Shown here piece by piece: positions 17,612-25,434 of a stretch of 64,000 nucleotides of DNA. Under the pieces are notes generated by a model. It was not told where the DNA came from. It saw only the letters and a list, made by a program, of their open reading frames with translations, and ran no database searches. The translations under genes were made by a program, and so were the position numbers. Origin of the DNA: Clostridia bacterium (GTDB lineage Bacteria > Bacillota_A > Clostridia > Christensenellales > Aristaeellaceae); assembly GCA_017399225.1 (NCBI GenBank), contig JAFQEB010000085.1:11828-75827 (forward strand). The letters are read 5' to 3'. Each line of letters begins with the position of its first letter. The first letter of the stretch is position 1.

Positions 17612-17736
17612 GCTTCTTTCTCGGGAGCGAGAAAGAAGAGGCAGCGGGAAAGACAGCTTTGTTTCTTTCGGCAGCAAGCAAGACAGCTTCGCTTCTTTCC
17701 CGGGAACGAAAAAGAAACGGCAGCGGGAAAGACAGC
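17612..17736. repeat. Imperfect 45-base direct repeat in non-coding DNA
   Basis: Copies at 17612-17657 and 17691-17736 (offset 79), each containing a TTCTTTC / GAAAGAA type inverted repeat followed by GGCAGCGGGAAAGACAGC. The remaining bases to 17865 contain a nine-base hairpin (TCCGCCGGG at 17787, CCCGGCGGA at 17806) and no gene. Confidence 0.7.
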
Positions 17737-17865
17737 CATCAGGAAAAACACCGCGCGTAACACAAAACCCGGCAGAAGCCTCCGCCTCCGCCGGGTGAAA
17801 ACGCGCCCGGCGGAGAGAATGAGACGAAGTCCCCTCCCGTCGGGAAATAAGCGGGACGGAGTCCC

Positions 17866-19461
17866 TTACGCGTTCTTGATCTTCTCGAGGTACTCCTCGT
17901 AGTTGCAGTAGTAGTCGGCGATGGTGCCGTCGTCCTTGATCTCGATGATGCGGTCGGCGATGGTGGTGACGAACTGATGGTCCTGGCTGGTGAAGATCAC
18001 ATTGCCGGGGAAGTTGATCAGCGCGTTGTTGACCGCGGTGATGGACTCCAGGTCCAGGTGGTTGGTGGGCTGGTCCAGCATGAGGAAGTTAGCGCCGGAG
18101 AGCATCATGCGGGAGAGCATGCAGCGCACCTTTTCGCCGCCGGAGAGGACGCTTACCATCTTGTAGACGTCGTCGCCGCGGAAGAGCATACGGCCCAGCA
18201 GGTCGCGCTTGTCGGATTCGAGCATGTCCGGGCAGTACTGGGCGAACCAGTCGATCATGTTCAGCGGGCAGCCGTCGAAGTAGGGGCCGTTGTCCTTGGG
18301 GAAGTAGGAGGTGGAAATGGTCACGCCCCACTTGAAGGAGCCGCTGGTGGGCTCCAGCTCCTCGGTGAGGATCTTGAACAGGGCGGTCTGCGCCTGCTCG
18401 TTGGGGCCGACGATGGCAATCTTCTGGCCCTTGGTGACCAGGAAGGAAACGTCCTTGAGCAGCGTCACGCCGTCCTGCTCGTAGGTCAGGTTGCTGACCT
18501 GCAGGATGTCCTTGCCGGCCTCGCGGTCGGGGTTGAAGTTGACCCAGGGGTAGCGGCGGGAGGAGGCGGGCATCTCCTCAATGGTCAGCTGATCCAGCAG
18601 CTTGCGGCGGGAGGTCGCCTGCTTGGCCTTGGACTTGTTGGCGGAGAAGCGCTGGATGAAGTCGCGCAGCTCCTTGATCTTGTCGTCGCGGCGCTTCTTC
18701 TGGTCCTTCATCAGGGCCTGCATCATCTTGGAGGACTCGTACCAGAAGTCGTAGTTGCCCACGTACAGCTTGACCTGGTGGAAGTCGATATCGACGATGT
18801 GGGTGCAGATGTTGTTCAGGAACCAGCGGTCATGGGAGACGACGATCAGCGTGCCGGGGAACTCCATCAGGAAGTCCTCCAGCCAGGCAACGCTGCGGTT
18901 GTCCAGGTTGTTGGTGGGCTCGTCCAGCAGCAGGATGTCGGGGTTGCCGAACAGGGCCTGGGCCAGCAGCACCTTCACCTTTTCGCCGCCCTTGAGGTCG
19001 CCCATGATGCTGTAGTGCATATCGGCGTCGATGCCAAGGCCGGTCAGCAGGGTCGCCGCGTCGGATTCGGCGTTCCAGCCGTCCATTTCGGCGAATTCGC
19101 CCTCCAGCTCAGCCGCGCGCTCGCCGTCTGCGTCGGAGAAATCCTCCTTGGCGTACAGTGCGTCCTTCTCCTGCATGATGTCGTACAGGCGCTGGTTGCC
19201 CATGATGACCGTATCCATAACGGTGTAGGCGTCGTACTTGAACTGATCCTGCTTCAGGGTGGACATGCGCTGGGTGGAGGGGTAGGACACAGTGCCCGTG
19301 GTGGGCTCCAACTCGCCGGACAGGATGCGCAGGAAGGTGGACTTGCCCGCACCGTTGGCGCCGATGACGCCGTAGCAGTTGCCGGGCAGGAACTTCAGAT
19401 CGGCGCCCGCGAAGAGCTTCTGGCCGCCGAAGGTGAGGGACACGTTATTGACTGTCAGCAT
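17866..19461 (-). CDS. ABC-F family ATPase (YkpA/YbiT-like)
   Basis: 531 residues, two ATP-binding cassettes and no membrane segment. Walker A GANGAGKST and a variant signature LKGGEKVKV in the first cassette, Walker B LLLDEPTNNLD, an inter-domain linker rich in Lys/Arg (about residues 235-290), and the second cassette with degenerate Walker A (VGPNEQAQT) but complete LSGGEKVR and LMLDQPTNHLD. ABC-F proteins act on the ribosome in translation control. The second Walker A lacks the GKS/T, so ATP hydrolysis at one site may be altered. Start ATG with AAAGGAG; 39 upstream codons excluded because they include the promoter. Confidence 0.93.
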   Translation of the reverse strand: MLTVNNVSLTFGGQKLFAGADLKFLPGNCYGVIGANGAGKSTFLRILSGELEPTTGTVSYPSTQRMSTLKQDQFKYDAYTVMDTVIMGNQRLYDIMQEKDALYAKEDFSDADGERAAELEGEFAEMDGWNAESDAATLLTGLGIDADMHYSIMGDLKGGEKVKVLLAQALFGNPDILLLDEPTNNLDNRSVAWLEDFLMEFPGTLIVVSHDRWFLNNICTHIVDIDFHQVKLYVGNYDFWYESSKMMQALMKDQKKRRDDKIKELRDFIQRFSANKSKAKQATSRRKLLDQLTIEEMPASSRRYPWVNFNPDREAGKDILQVSNLTYEQDGVTLLKDVSFLVTKGQKIAIVGPNEQAQTALFKILTEELEPTSGSFKWGVTISTSYFPKDNGPYFDGCPLNMIDWFAQYCPDMLESDKRDLLGRMLFRGDDVYKMVSVLSGGEKVRCMLSRMMLSGANFLMLDQPTNHLDLESITAVNNALINFPGNVIFTSQDHQFVTTIADRIIEIKDDGTIADYYCNYEEYLEKIKNA

Positions 19462-19533
19462 GGTGGTCTCCTTTATGTGAAGGGTCGTTCTTGCAAAGAG
19501 GGATGACATGCCTGCGGAGGCACATACAAAATT

Positions 19534-19562
19534 ATTATACCATACCTCCCGATAAAATGGAA
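19534..19562 (-). promoter_or_regulatory. Promoter of the ABC-F gene
   Basis: Perfect -10 TATAAT on the minus strand with a weak -35 (TTCCAT) at 17 bases; about 70 bases before the ATG. Confidence 0.55.
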
Positions 19563-19575
19563 GATAGGAAATATG

Positions 19576-19613
19576 CAAAAATCACGGGCATTTCAGCATA
19601 TGAAACGCCCGTG
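19576..19613 (-). terminator. Terminator of the 130-residue membrane-anchored protein gene
   Basis: CACGGGC pairs with GCCCGTG (19583-19589, 19607-19613), continued by TTTCA/TGAAA after one mismatch; the minus strand has five T after the stem. Confidence 0.85.
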
Positions 19614-19625
19614 GAAGTTTTGGTT

Positions 19626-20018
19626 TCAGTTGCCCAGCAGCTCGTCGCAGGTTTTTCGCAGCAGCAGGCGGAACTCCAGGTTGAAGCTGGGCGTTCCCAG
19701 GCTGTTGTATATTTTCATGGGCTCGGCAGGGTTCCGCGTGTTATTGGTGACCTTGTATACATAGGCGTACACTTCGTCGGATTCGAGACAGCAGTACATG
19801 TGATAGTTTGTCCATCGGTGGGCATTGCGGAGCCTGTTAATTGTGTCCGCATCGTGCAAACGAATGCTCGAGCTGCCATCAGCAAGCTGGAACTCCAGCG
19901 CCTCAACGCCTTCGCTGATGGGGTTGTTGTAAACCTTATCCTCCAGCGGCGCTTCAATGACGATATATACAGCCAGCAGAATGATTACTACAGGGATGAA
20001 CCACAGCAGTTTCTTCAT
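19626..20018 (-). CDS. Membrane-anchored protein of unknown function
   Basis: 130 residues: a single N-terminal hydrophobic helix (residues 3-22) that is an uncleaved anchor or signal peptide, then a hydrophilic extracytoplasmic domain of ~105 residues. I recognise no family. Isolated gene with its own promoter (20078) and terminator (19576). The weak, AT-richer codon use compared with neighbours may point to recent acquisition. Confidence 0.75.
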   Translation of the reverse strand: MKKLLWFIPVVIILLAVYIVIEAPLEDKVYNNPISEGVEALEFQLADGSSSIRLHDADTINRLRNAHRWTNYHMYCCLESDEVYAYVYKVTNNTRNPAEPMKIYNSLGTPSFNLEFRLLLRKTCDELLGN

Positions 20019-20077
20019 GCGGTATAACCTCCAGCAGATCCATTTGCGCTCCCGTCACGCGCCGGGATGCTGCTTTT

Positions 20078-20107
20078 ATTATGCCAGAGGGCTTTTGGCG
20101 GTGTCAA
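20078..20107 (-). promoter_or_regulatory. Promoter of the 19626-20018 gene
   Basis: TTGACA-N18-CATAAT on the minus strand, 60 bases before the ATG. Confidence 0.65.
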
Positions 20108-20266
20108 TCCGGTGTGGAAGAATTTACAAGAGTAACGTTGGCATTGCCGCCGCCGGGCATAAACTTCTCTCTTGGACAGGTCAGGCGTCACAGCGTCGAT
20201 CTGCACCATTGCATCCGGCTATTGAAACATAGTTCACGATGACAGAGGTATAGGATCGCAGCAATG

Positions 20267-20827
20267 TTACCTTGCAGTATAGTACCATCCAGACACTGAA
20301 AGCGGGATCAATACCCCATGATTAGCAGAGAGCAGAGAGATGGTGTTTCCCTCCCTGTGTGCTCGATCTACAGTGTGGTTCGCAGGGTAGATATATATCA
20401 GCAAGCTATCATCATACCCCTGGGGAAAGAAATTAAATAGCAGCGCAGGAACACGTTCCTCGGTAGGTATATAGTATGCAAGTGATCGCAAATACGCCTC
20501 TTCATTCAGACGACGGACGATTTCCACGCCGTCTTTTCCCAAGGCTTTTCTGATCGCTGCAGCATTTATGTCACTTGCAAAGAAGCCGGAAGAAACCTCC
20601 CATTCGTCACGGGTTACTTCATAAACCTGGGGATTATGCCGGAAGTATTCGGCAGCCTCTGCAAGCAGATCATAGTGTATTGCAAAAATGCCGTGGATGT
20701 TGTCGGGCCCTTCTGCCGGTTCATTGCCAGTAAGAGCCGGATCCCGATCCGGCGGCAATATTACAGTGGAACATAATAGGATCATTGATAAGCATATGGC
20801 AAAAAGCATACACAGCTTTACTTTCAT
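20267..20827 (-). CDS. Secreted or anchored protein of unknown function
   Basis: 186 residues starting with a basic-hydrophobic signal sequence (residues 1-24). A cysteine at residue 19 lies at the end of the hydrophobic core but the preceding residues ILL do not make a good lipobox. The rest is hydrophilic with no motif I can name. GAGGAG lies about 12 bases before the ATG, a long spacing. Probably last gene of a row of three envelope proteins on the minus strand (22285 to 20267). Confidence 0.7.
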   Translation of the reverse strand: MKVKLCMLFAICLSMILLCSTVILPPDRDPALTGNEPAEGPDNIHGIFAIHYDLLAEAAEYFRHNPQVYEVTRDEWEVSSGFFASDINAAAIRKALGKDGVEIVRRLNEEAYLRSLAYYIPTEERVPALLFNFFPQGYDDSLLIYIYPANHTVDRAHREGNTISLLSANHGVLIPLSVSGWYYTAR

Positions 20828-20885
20828 TTGTGATACCAGCTCCTCTTGCTCGCGGACTTGGTAATACCACCAAAATCGCAGATAA

Positions 20886-21497
20886 TCATGAAAAAATCGT
20901 TTTGATGATTTTCTTTCCGCCGCACAGTCGGAGCGGCGAAACAGGAAGTGCGGGAGCTTCTGACACGGAGCTATCCCCCTCCTGCCGGAATCCCTCCGGC
21001 AGCGGGCGGATCACATAGCTCGACGTGCGGACATAGAGCCGGTGTGCGGCGCTGTCGTAGACGGTCACGCCGCAGAAGCTGTCCTGCCCGAAGCGCTCGG
21101 GCGTCCAGAAGCCGTCCTGCGCGGACAGCAGCTGCGCCACATAGGGGTCGGACTCCATGCCGCAGAGCAGCATGTCGTGCAGCGCAGCGGGAACGGGCAG
21201 CGCATACCACTCCGGGGAGCTCCCGGCATAGGCGGCGAAGGGCGCTGCGTCCTGGCCCAGCTGAAAGACCCGGATGCTGTTGTAATCCTTTCCGTGCCCG
21301 ACGGCGTCATACTGATGCAGATACCGGATATCCGCATGAAAGGGGAAGTCGATGCGGCGCTGGAGGTAGCCCGGCGGGGCGTCCATGGAGAGCGACCAGG
21401 CCAGCAGGAGGCCCGCTGCCGTCAGCAGGATCAGCAAGGCCGTCAGCAGGCGGCGGAGCAGGGGATGGCGTTGGGTGGTTTTTCGCCGCGTGTTCAT
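20886..21497 (-). CDS. Membrane-anchored protein of unknown function
   Basis: 203 residues with one N-terminal membrane helix (about residues 15-35) after a very basic start (MNTRRKTTQRH), then a soluble extracytoplasmic domain. The ATG overlaps the stop of the preceding gene by four bases (ATGA), so the two proteins are made together and may act together. No recognised family. Confidence 0.78.
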   Translation of the reverse strand: MNTRRKTTQRHPLLRRLLTALLILLTAAGLLLAWSLSMDAPPGYLQRRIDFPFHADIRYLHQYDAVGHGKDYNSIRVFQLGQDAAPFAAYAGSSPEWYALPVPAALHDMLLCGMESDPYVAQLLSAQDGFWTPERFGQDSFCGVTVYDSAAHRLYVRTSSYVIRPLPEGFRQEGDSSVSEAPALPVSPLRLCGGKKIIKTIFS

Positions 21498-22285
21498 TCT
21501 GTAGCCTCCGTGAAAGCCGTGGTCTCGCAGGGATGCTCCGGGGTCAGCGTGTAGCCCTCCTCCGCGCTGCCGGAGAGGCGGAAGCGGTAGCGTCCGTTTT
21601 CCTCCGCCGTCCATTCCCAAAGCCAGGGCAGGGTGTATGTCTGTCCGTCCGCACCGGTGACGGCGCAGGTCAGGCCGGCGGGCAGGGCGGAGAGATCATC
21701 GTCCCAGTGCAGCTCGTCCAGGGCGTCCAGGCGCAGGATGACCTGCGGATCGCCGTCGGCTGTGCGGCTCCAGGGCTGTCGGCTGGTCTGGCTGGCCCGG
21801 AGCTCGCCGCCGATGTACATGGTCAGCCTCACGGCCTGTGCGTCTCCGGCGTCAATGAGCACGACGGCGTCGACATATGCCCGGGCGTTTGCGTGGAAGT
21901 AGTCGGTTCGTACATCCACCGGCACGCCGTTGATCTGCGCCACATTTTCGCTCAGCCAGAGTACCTCGGCCTCGTCCTGCCCCCGGACGTTGTAGACCCA
22001 ACGCTTCTCCTGCCCGTCGATGCGGGTGACGCGGATGTAGAAGGGCTCCAGCGCGCCGGGATTGATGCGGGCGACCTCCAGCAGGTGGGTCTTCTCCGGC
22101 GAGTGGGTATAGAACAGCACCTCGACGCCCTCCTGATCGAGCACCTCCGCCAGGGGATATACAGCGGCCATCAGGGAGAAATCGGCCAGCAGGCCGCTGC
22201 ACAGGAGCAGCACGCCCAGGAGCGCGCCAAGACCCAAAACGATGATGAACAGATACAGCAGACGGGGCTGCTTTTCCGGAGCCAT
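21494..22285 (-). CDS. Membrane-anchored protein of unknown function
   Basis: 263 residues with one N-terminal helix (about residues 11-33) and a ~225-residue extracytoplasmic region predicted to be mainly beta, judged from alternating hydrophobic residues. GGGAGGAGG precedes the ATG; 23 in-frame upstream codons overlap the promoter. First gene of the small envelope-protein operon. Function unknown. Confidence 0.78.
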   Translation of the reverse strand: MAPEKQPRLLYLFIIVLGLGALLGVLLLCSGLLADFSLMAAVYPLAEVLDQEGVEVLFYTHSPEKTHLLEVARINPGALEPFYIRVTRIDGQEKRWVYNVRGQDEAEVLWLSENVAQINGVPVDVRTDYFHANARAYVDAVVLIDAGDAQAVRLTMYIGGELRASQTSRQPWSRTADGDPQVILRLDALDELHWDDDLSALPAGLTCAVTGADGQTYTLPWLWEWTAEENGRYRFRLSGSAEEGYTLTPEHPCETTAFTEATE

Positions 22286-22324
22286 TCTCTCGCCTCCTCC
22301 CAAGGAAATGCAATGCGCGATATC

Positions 22325-22354
22325 ATGATAGCACAAGGATATATTGAATGTCAA
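22325..22354 (-). promoter_or_regulatory. Promoter of the envelope-protein operon
   Basis: TTGACA-N18-TATCAT on the minus strand, about 40 bases before the start codon of the 263-residue protein. Confidence 0.7.
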
Positions 22355-22394
22355 TAAGTAAATGTAAACAATTCAGGGGTAGGCGTCCGCACAA

Positions 22395-22545
22395 CCAAAA
22401 GGCTCTCCCTTGGGGAGAGCTCCCGCGGAGCGGGTGAGAGGGTCATGCGCGTCCGCAGACGCGCCCCTTGCGGCAGTCAAAACCCGCAGGCGGGCGGGCG
22501 ACCAATGGTCGCCCCTACGGCGATGAGGCCGTCCGCGCGGAAAAG
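22395..22545. repeat. Palindrome-rich intergenic element
   Basis: Three hairpins in a row: CTCTCCC/GGGGAGAG near 22403, GCGCGTC-CGCA-GACGCGC (22447-22464) and GGGCGACC-AAT-GGTCGCCC (22496-22514). No ORF of significance. This compact hairpin block between an upstream promoter and a downstream operon end has the look of an interspersed extragenic repeat; no second copy is in the window. Confidence 0.5.
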
Positions 22546-22561
22546 CGTGGTTCCCCAAAAG

Positions 22562-22590
22562 AAAAAATGCAGCCCCCATATGGGGACTGC
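22562..22590 (-). terminator. Terminator of the dipeptidase operon
   Basis: GCAG-CCCCA and TGGGG-CTGC pair with one mismatch (22569-22590), and the minus strand continues into six T. It is ten bases past the stop of the last gene. Confidence 0.88.
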
Positions 22591-22599
22591 GTGAAGAAA

Positions 22600-23016
22600 T
22601 CATTTTTCGTTGCGGTTGTAGCGGGTGGTGCGCTTGTCCGGGTCGTAGCCTGCGTGGGCGTGGATCACGCTGATGCCCGCAAAGGCGGCGATATCGAACA
22701 GGATGCACAGGATCAGCGCGGGGACGGCCTGGCGCAGGTTGACCAGCAGTACCACCAGGGCGATGCAGCCCGCGGCCGCCAGCAGCATCATCAGCTGCAG
22801 GCGCATGTACTGCCCGTAGGGGCGGGCCAGCGCCTTCACATGGGGCGCGACGCCGTGCAGGGTGAGGCGGGGCAGGAAGGGCATCTCTTTCAGCAGCTGC
22901 TGCCCTGCCTTGGTGCCCACCGACCCGTAGAGGATGGCGCGGATCACCATGCGAACCTCGGCCAGCAGGGGCCAGAGCAGCAGGAGGATCATGGCGATGA
23001 ATACGGCGATCAGCAT
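22600..23016 (-). CDS. Small polytopic membrane protein, unknown function
   Basis: 138 residues, one N-terminal helix (about 2-22), and two more (about 75-95 and 98-116), with a basic C-terminal tail (DPDKRTTRYNRN). AAAGGAG before the ATG. It is the third gene of the unit with the dipeptidase and another small membrane protein, 31 bases after the latter. Family not recognised. Confidence 0.75.
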   Translation of the reverse strand: MLIAVFIAMILLLLWPLLAEVRMVIRAILYGSVGTKAGQQLLKEMPFLPRLTLHGVAPHVKALARPYGQYMRLQLMMLLAAAGCIALVVLLVNLRQAVPALILCILFDIAAFAGISVIHAHAGYDPDKRTTRYNRNEK

Positions 23017-23047
23017 GGGATGTGCTCCTTTCGCAGGGATGCGCGCA

Positions 23048-23407
23048 TCAGCGGCGGGACTTGAAGAGCAGCAGACCGGTCTCCACGCCGATGATGCCGC
23101 CCATGAGCACCTCCACGGCGTGCAGCATCACGAAGAGCTTCACGCTGGCCTCGTTGGTCAGGTCGACATTGTCGCCGGTCAGGCCGTTGAGCAGCCCGGT
23201 AAAGGTGCTCTTGCCGCCGGTGAGGCCGGCAAGCCAGTCGTCGGCGGTCTCCATGGCGCCGTCGGTATATTCAAGCACCGTCTGGGCGACGGAGAGCAGC
23301 TGGGGGTTCACGTCGCTGCTCGCCTGCAGGGAAAGGCCCCACACGCCGCCGGCGATGCCCACCAGGCCCAGGAGAATGAAAAGAATCGCGATCAGGGTGC
23401 GCAGCAT
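23048..23407 (-). CDS. Small membrane protein, unknown function
   Basis: 119 residues with an N-terminal hydrophobic helix (residues 4-25), a middle extracytoplasmic loop and a second helix near the C-terminus (about 92-113). AGGAGG before the ATG. Thirty bases after the dipeptidase gene, same operon. No family recognised. Confidence 0.75.
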   Translation of the reverse strand: MLRTLIAILFILLGLVGIAGGVWGLSLQASSDVNPQLLSVAQTVLEYTDGAMETADDWLAGLTGGKSTFTGLLNGLTGDNVDLTNEASVKLFVMLHAVEVLMGGIIGVETGLLLFKSRR

Positions 23408-23437
23408 ATCAGTTCCTCCTGTGAAAAGCGTCGCGGC

Positions 23438-24805
23438 TTACTTGCCGGCCAGGCGCACCAGGGCGTTGGCGTAGATCTTGGTGGCCAGCATCATCTTGGA
23501 TACCAGCACATACTCACCCGCCTGATGGGCCAGATCCTCGTCATCCGGGAAGGACGCGCCGAAGGCCACGCCCTGCTTGAGGCACTTGGCATAGGTGCCG
23601 CCGCCGGTGGACTGGGGCTTGGCGTCCTCGCCGGTCTCCTCGATGTACGCGCCCATCAGGGCAGTCACCAGCTCGGACTCGGCAGGCACGTGATGGGGGG
23701 CCTTCTTCTCGATCTCGGAGAAGGTGAAGCCGGGCAGGGCTGCCTTGGCGTTCTGCTCCAGCTTGTCCAGGTCGGCGGTGATCGGCACGCGCATGTCCAG
23801 GGACGCGGTGATCTGGCCGTTCTCCAGGTGCAGGATGCCCATGTTGCAGGTCAGGGGGCCGGAGACCTCATCCGCGCAGGCGCAGCCCAGGGAGGCGCCG
23901 GTGTGCTCCATACCCACGGCGTCGGCGAGGGTGGCAAAGGCGCCCTGCACGCCCAGCTCCTTGAGGAGGAGCAGCATCATGCCGATGGCGTTGCGGCGGC
24001 CTTCGGGATAGGCACTGTGGCCGGGGATGCCCTCGGCGGTGACCCATACGCCATCAGCGGTGACCTCGGCGGTGTAGGGCAGGCCGGTCCTGGTGGCATA
24101 GGCGGCTACCTGATCGGCGATCTCCTGACCGCCCGCCAGCAGGGCCTTCGACTCGCCGGGGATGACGTTCAGGCGCTCGCCGGTGAACAGCTCCTTCACC
24201 TGCAGGCCCTCGGCGGACGCAGGCGCGTGCAGGAACATGTGCAGCATGGCCTTCTCGGTGTTGATGAGGGGGAAGGATGCGTCGGGGGAGAAGCCCACTT
24301 CGGGCATGTCGGCGTGCTTGGCGTACCAGTCCATGTCCTCCCAGCCGCTTTCCTCGTCGCAGCCCAGGATCAGGCGGATGCTCTTCTTCAGCGGCACGCC
24401 GGCCTCCTTGATGGCGCGCATGGCGTACAGCGCGCACAGGGACGGGCCCTTGTCGTCGCTGGTGCCGCGGCCATAGATCTTGTCGCCCACGCGCGCGGCG
24501 GCGAAGGGATCCACCGGCCACGCGTCGCCCGCGGGCACCACGTCCAGGTGGCCCAGCACGGCGATGGCCTCCTTGGATTCGCCCGGCAGGGTAGCGTCCA
24601 GCGCATAGCCGTCAAAGCCGCGCACGATGAGGCCTTCGGCTTCGCAGTCGGCGATGGCCATGTCGTACATGCGGCGAACCTCGACGCCGAAGGGCGCGCC
24701 GGGAGCGGGCTCATCCTTGACGGAGGGGATCTGGATCCACTTGGTCAGCCTGGCGGCAAAGTCCTCGGCGTAGGAATCGATCAGGTCGTAGAGCTTCTTG
24801 TCCAT
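23438..24805 (-). CDS. M20 family dipeptidase (PepV/Sapep type)
   Basis: 455 residues, cytoplasmic. Zinc ligands fit the M20 pattern: LGHLDVVPAG, GTSDDKGPS, the EE pair in GCDEESGWED, an aspartate in SPDASFP and the last histidine in DEDLAHQAGE. The insertion between catalytic and lid domains is of the Sapep/PepV kind, which cleave dipeptides from peptide uptake or cell-wall turnover. Start ATG with GAGGAGG upstream. It is followed by two small membrane proteins in the same operon. Confidence 0.93.
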   Translation of the reverse strand: MDKKLYDLIDSYAEDFAARLTKWIQIPSVKDEPAPGAPFGVEVRRMYDMAIADCEAEGLIVRGFDGYALDATLPGESKEAIAVLGHLDVVPAGDAWPVDPFAAARVGDKIYGRGTSDDKGPSLCALYAMRAIKEAGVPLKKSIRLILGCDEESGWEDMDWYAKHADMPEVGFSPDASFPLINTEKAMLHMFLHAPASAEGLQVKELFTGERLNVIPGESKALLAGGQEIADQVAAYATRTGLPYTAEVTADGVWVTAEGIPGHSAYPEGRRNAIGMMLLLLKELGVQGAFATLADAVGMEHTGASLGCACADEVSGPLTCNMGILHLENGQITASLDMRVPITADLDKLEQNAKAALPGFTFSEIEKKAPHHVPAESELVTALMGAYIEETGEDAKPQSTGGGTYAKCLKQGVAFGASFPDDEDLAHQAGEYVLVSKMMLATKIYANALVRLAGK

Positions 24806-24824
24806 TTATGGAACCTCCTCAATA

Positions 24825-24859
24825 GAAATTCGGAATTCGGGATTCGGAATTCGGAATTA
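24825..24859. repeat. Five 7-base tandem units (GGAATTC type)
   Basis: GAAATTC, GGAATTC, GGGATTC, GGAATTC, GGAATTA in line, 20 bases upstream of the dipeptidase start. The same unit is repeated six times inside the gene at 28552-29286. Confidence 0.85.
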
Positions 24860-24894
24860 AGTGTGCAGTGAGATGCCCCGCGTGCCCGAACCGC

Positions 24895-24986
24895 CGAAGG
24901 CGGAAATGGGTGTCCAGAGGGCCGAATGGCCCTTTGGCAGGGTGCAGGGACAGCGTCCCTGCCGGGGTCCAGGGGCAGCGCCCCTG
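24895..24986. repeat. Interspersed GC-rich element, copy 1
   Basis: Chain of short palindromes: GTCCAGAGGG...CCCTTTGG, CAGGGACAGCGTCCCTG and CCAGGGGCAGCGCCCCTGG. The same building blocks appear at 32100-32155 (opposite orientation) and 37395-37490. It lies between the downstream gene end at 24988 and the dipeptidase promoter region. Confidence 0.7.
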
Positions 24987-24987
24987 G

Positions 24988-25284
24988 TCAGTCGAAGGCG
25001 TTGCGGTAGTCCCGGGACTTTTTCTTTTTTGCGTCGGGGTCGATGAACTCGATCTCCAGGCGCTGGAAGTCGACGGATTCGAGGAAATCGTCCGGCAGGA
25101 AGCGGGTCTGGCCGAATTCCTCCCACTCGCGGGTGTGCTTGTCCAGCCAGATGGGCCGGGCGATGTCCAGCTTGTGGCAGGCTTCCTCCAGGGCGGTCTG
25201 GGGGTCGTCCCGCGTGCAGGGCTCGACGTGCTGGCGATCCATCCGCTGATGCCGGATGGTGCGCAGCCAGAGGGCTGTGGCCAT
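24988..25284 (-). CDS. Conserved small protein of unknown function
   Basis: 98 residues, hydrophilic, no signal or membrane segment. Rich in charged and aromatic residues, with a lysine run near the end (DAKKKKSRD). It has its own promoter (25317) and a good GGAGGAC ribosome site. I have the impression of a widespread clostridial hypothetical protein but cannot name a domain. Confidence 0.75.
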   Translation of the reverse strand: MATALWLRTIRHQRMDRQHVEPCTRDDPQTALEEACHKLDIARPIWLDKHTREWEEFGQTRFLPDDFLESVDFQRLEIEFIDPDAKKKKSRDYRNAFD

Positions 25285-25316
25285 GAATGGTTGTCCTCCT
25301 TGGTTTTGCTGATGCT

Positions 25317-25345
25317 ATTATGCCACGTTTTGCCGCAAGTTGCAA
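25317..25345 (-). promoter_or_regulatory. Promoter of the 98-residue protein gene
   Basis: TTGCAA-N17-CATAAT on the minus strand, 33 bases before the ATG. Confidence 0.65.
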
Positions 25346-25434
25346 GGGCGGAAAAATTCCGGTACAAAGAGGAAACAAAAGGCAGACGCAGAACGTTATA
25401 TCCACGAAAGACAATTCCCGGAGGTGCACCCGTG

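Noticed and set aside
24825..24859. The 7-base tandem arrays considered as a CRISPR array
   Set aside because: Units are contiguous with no spacers, and no cas gene is present.
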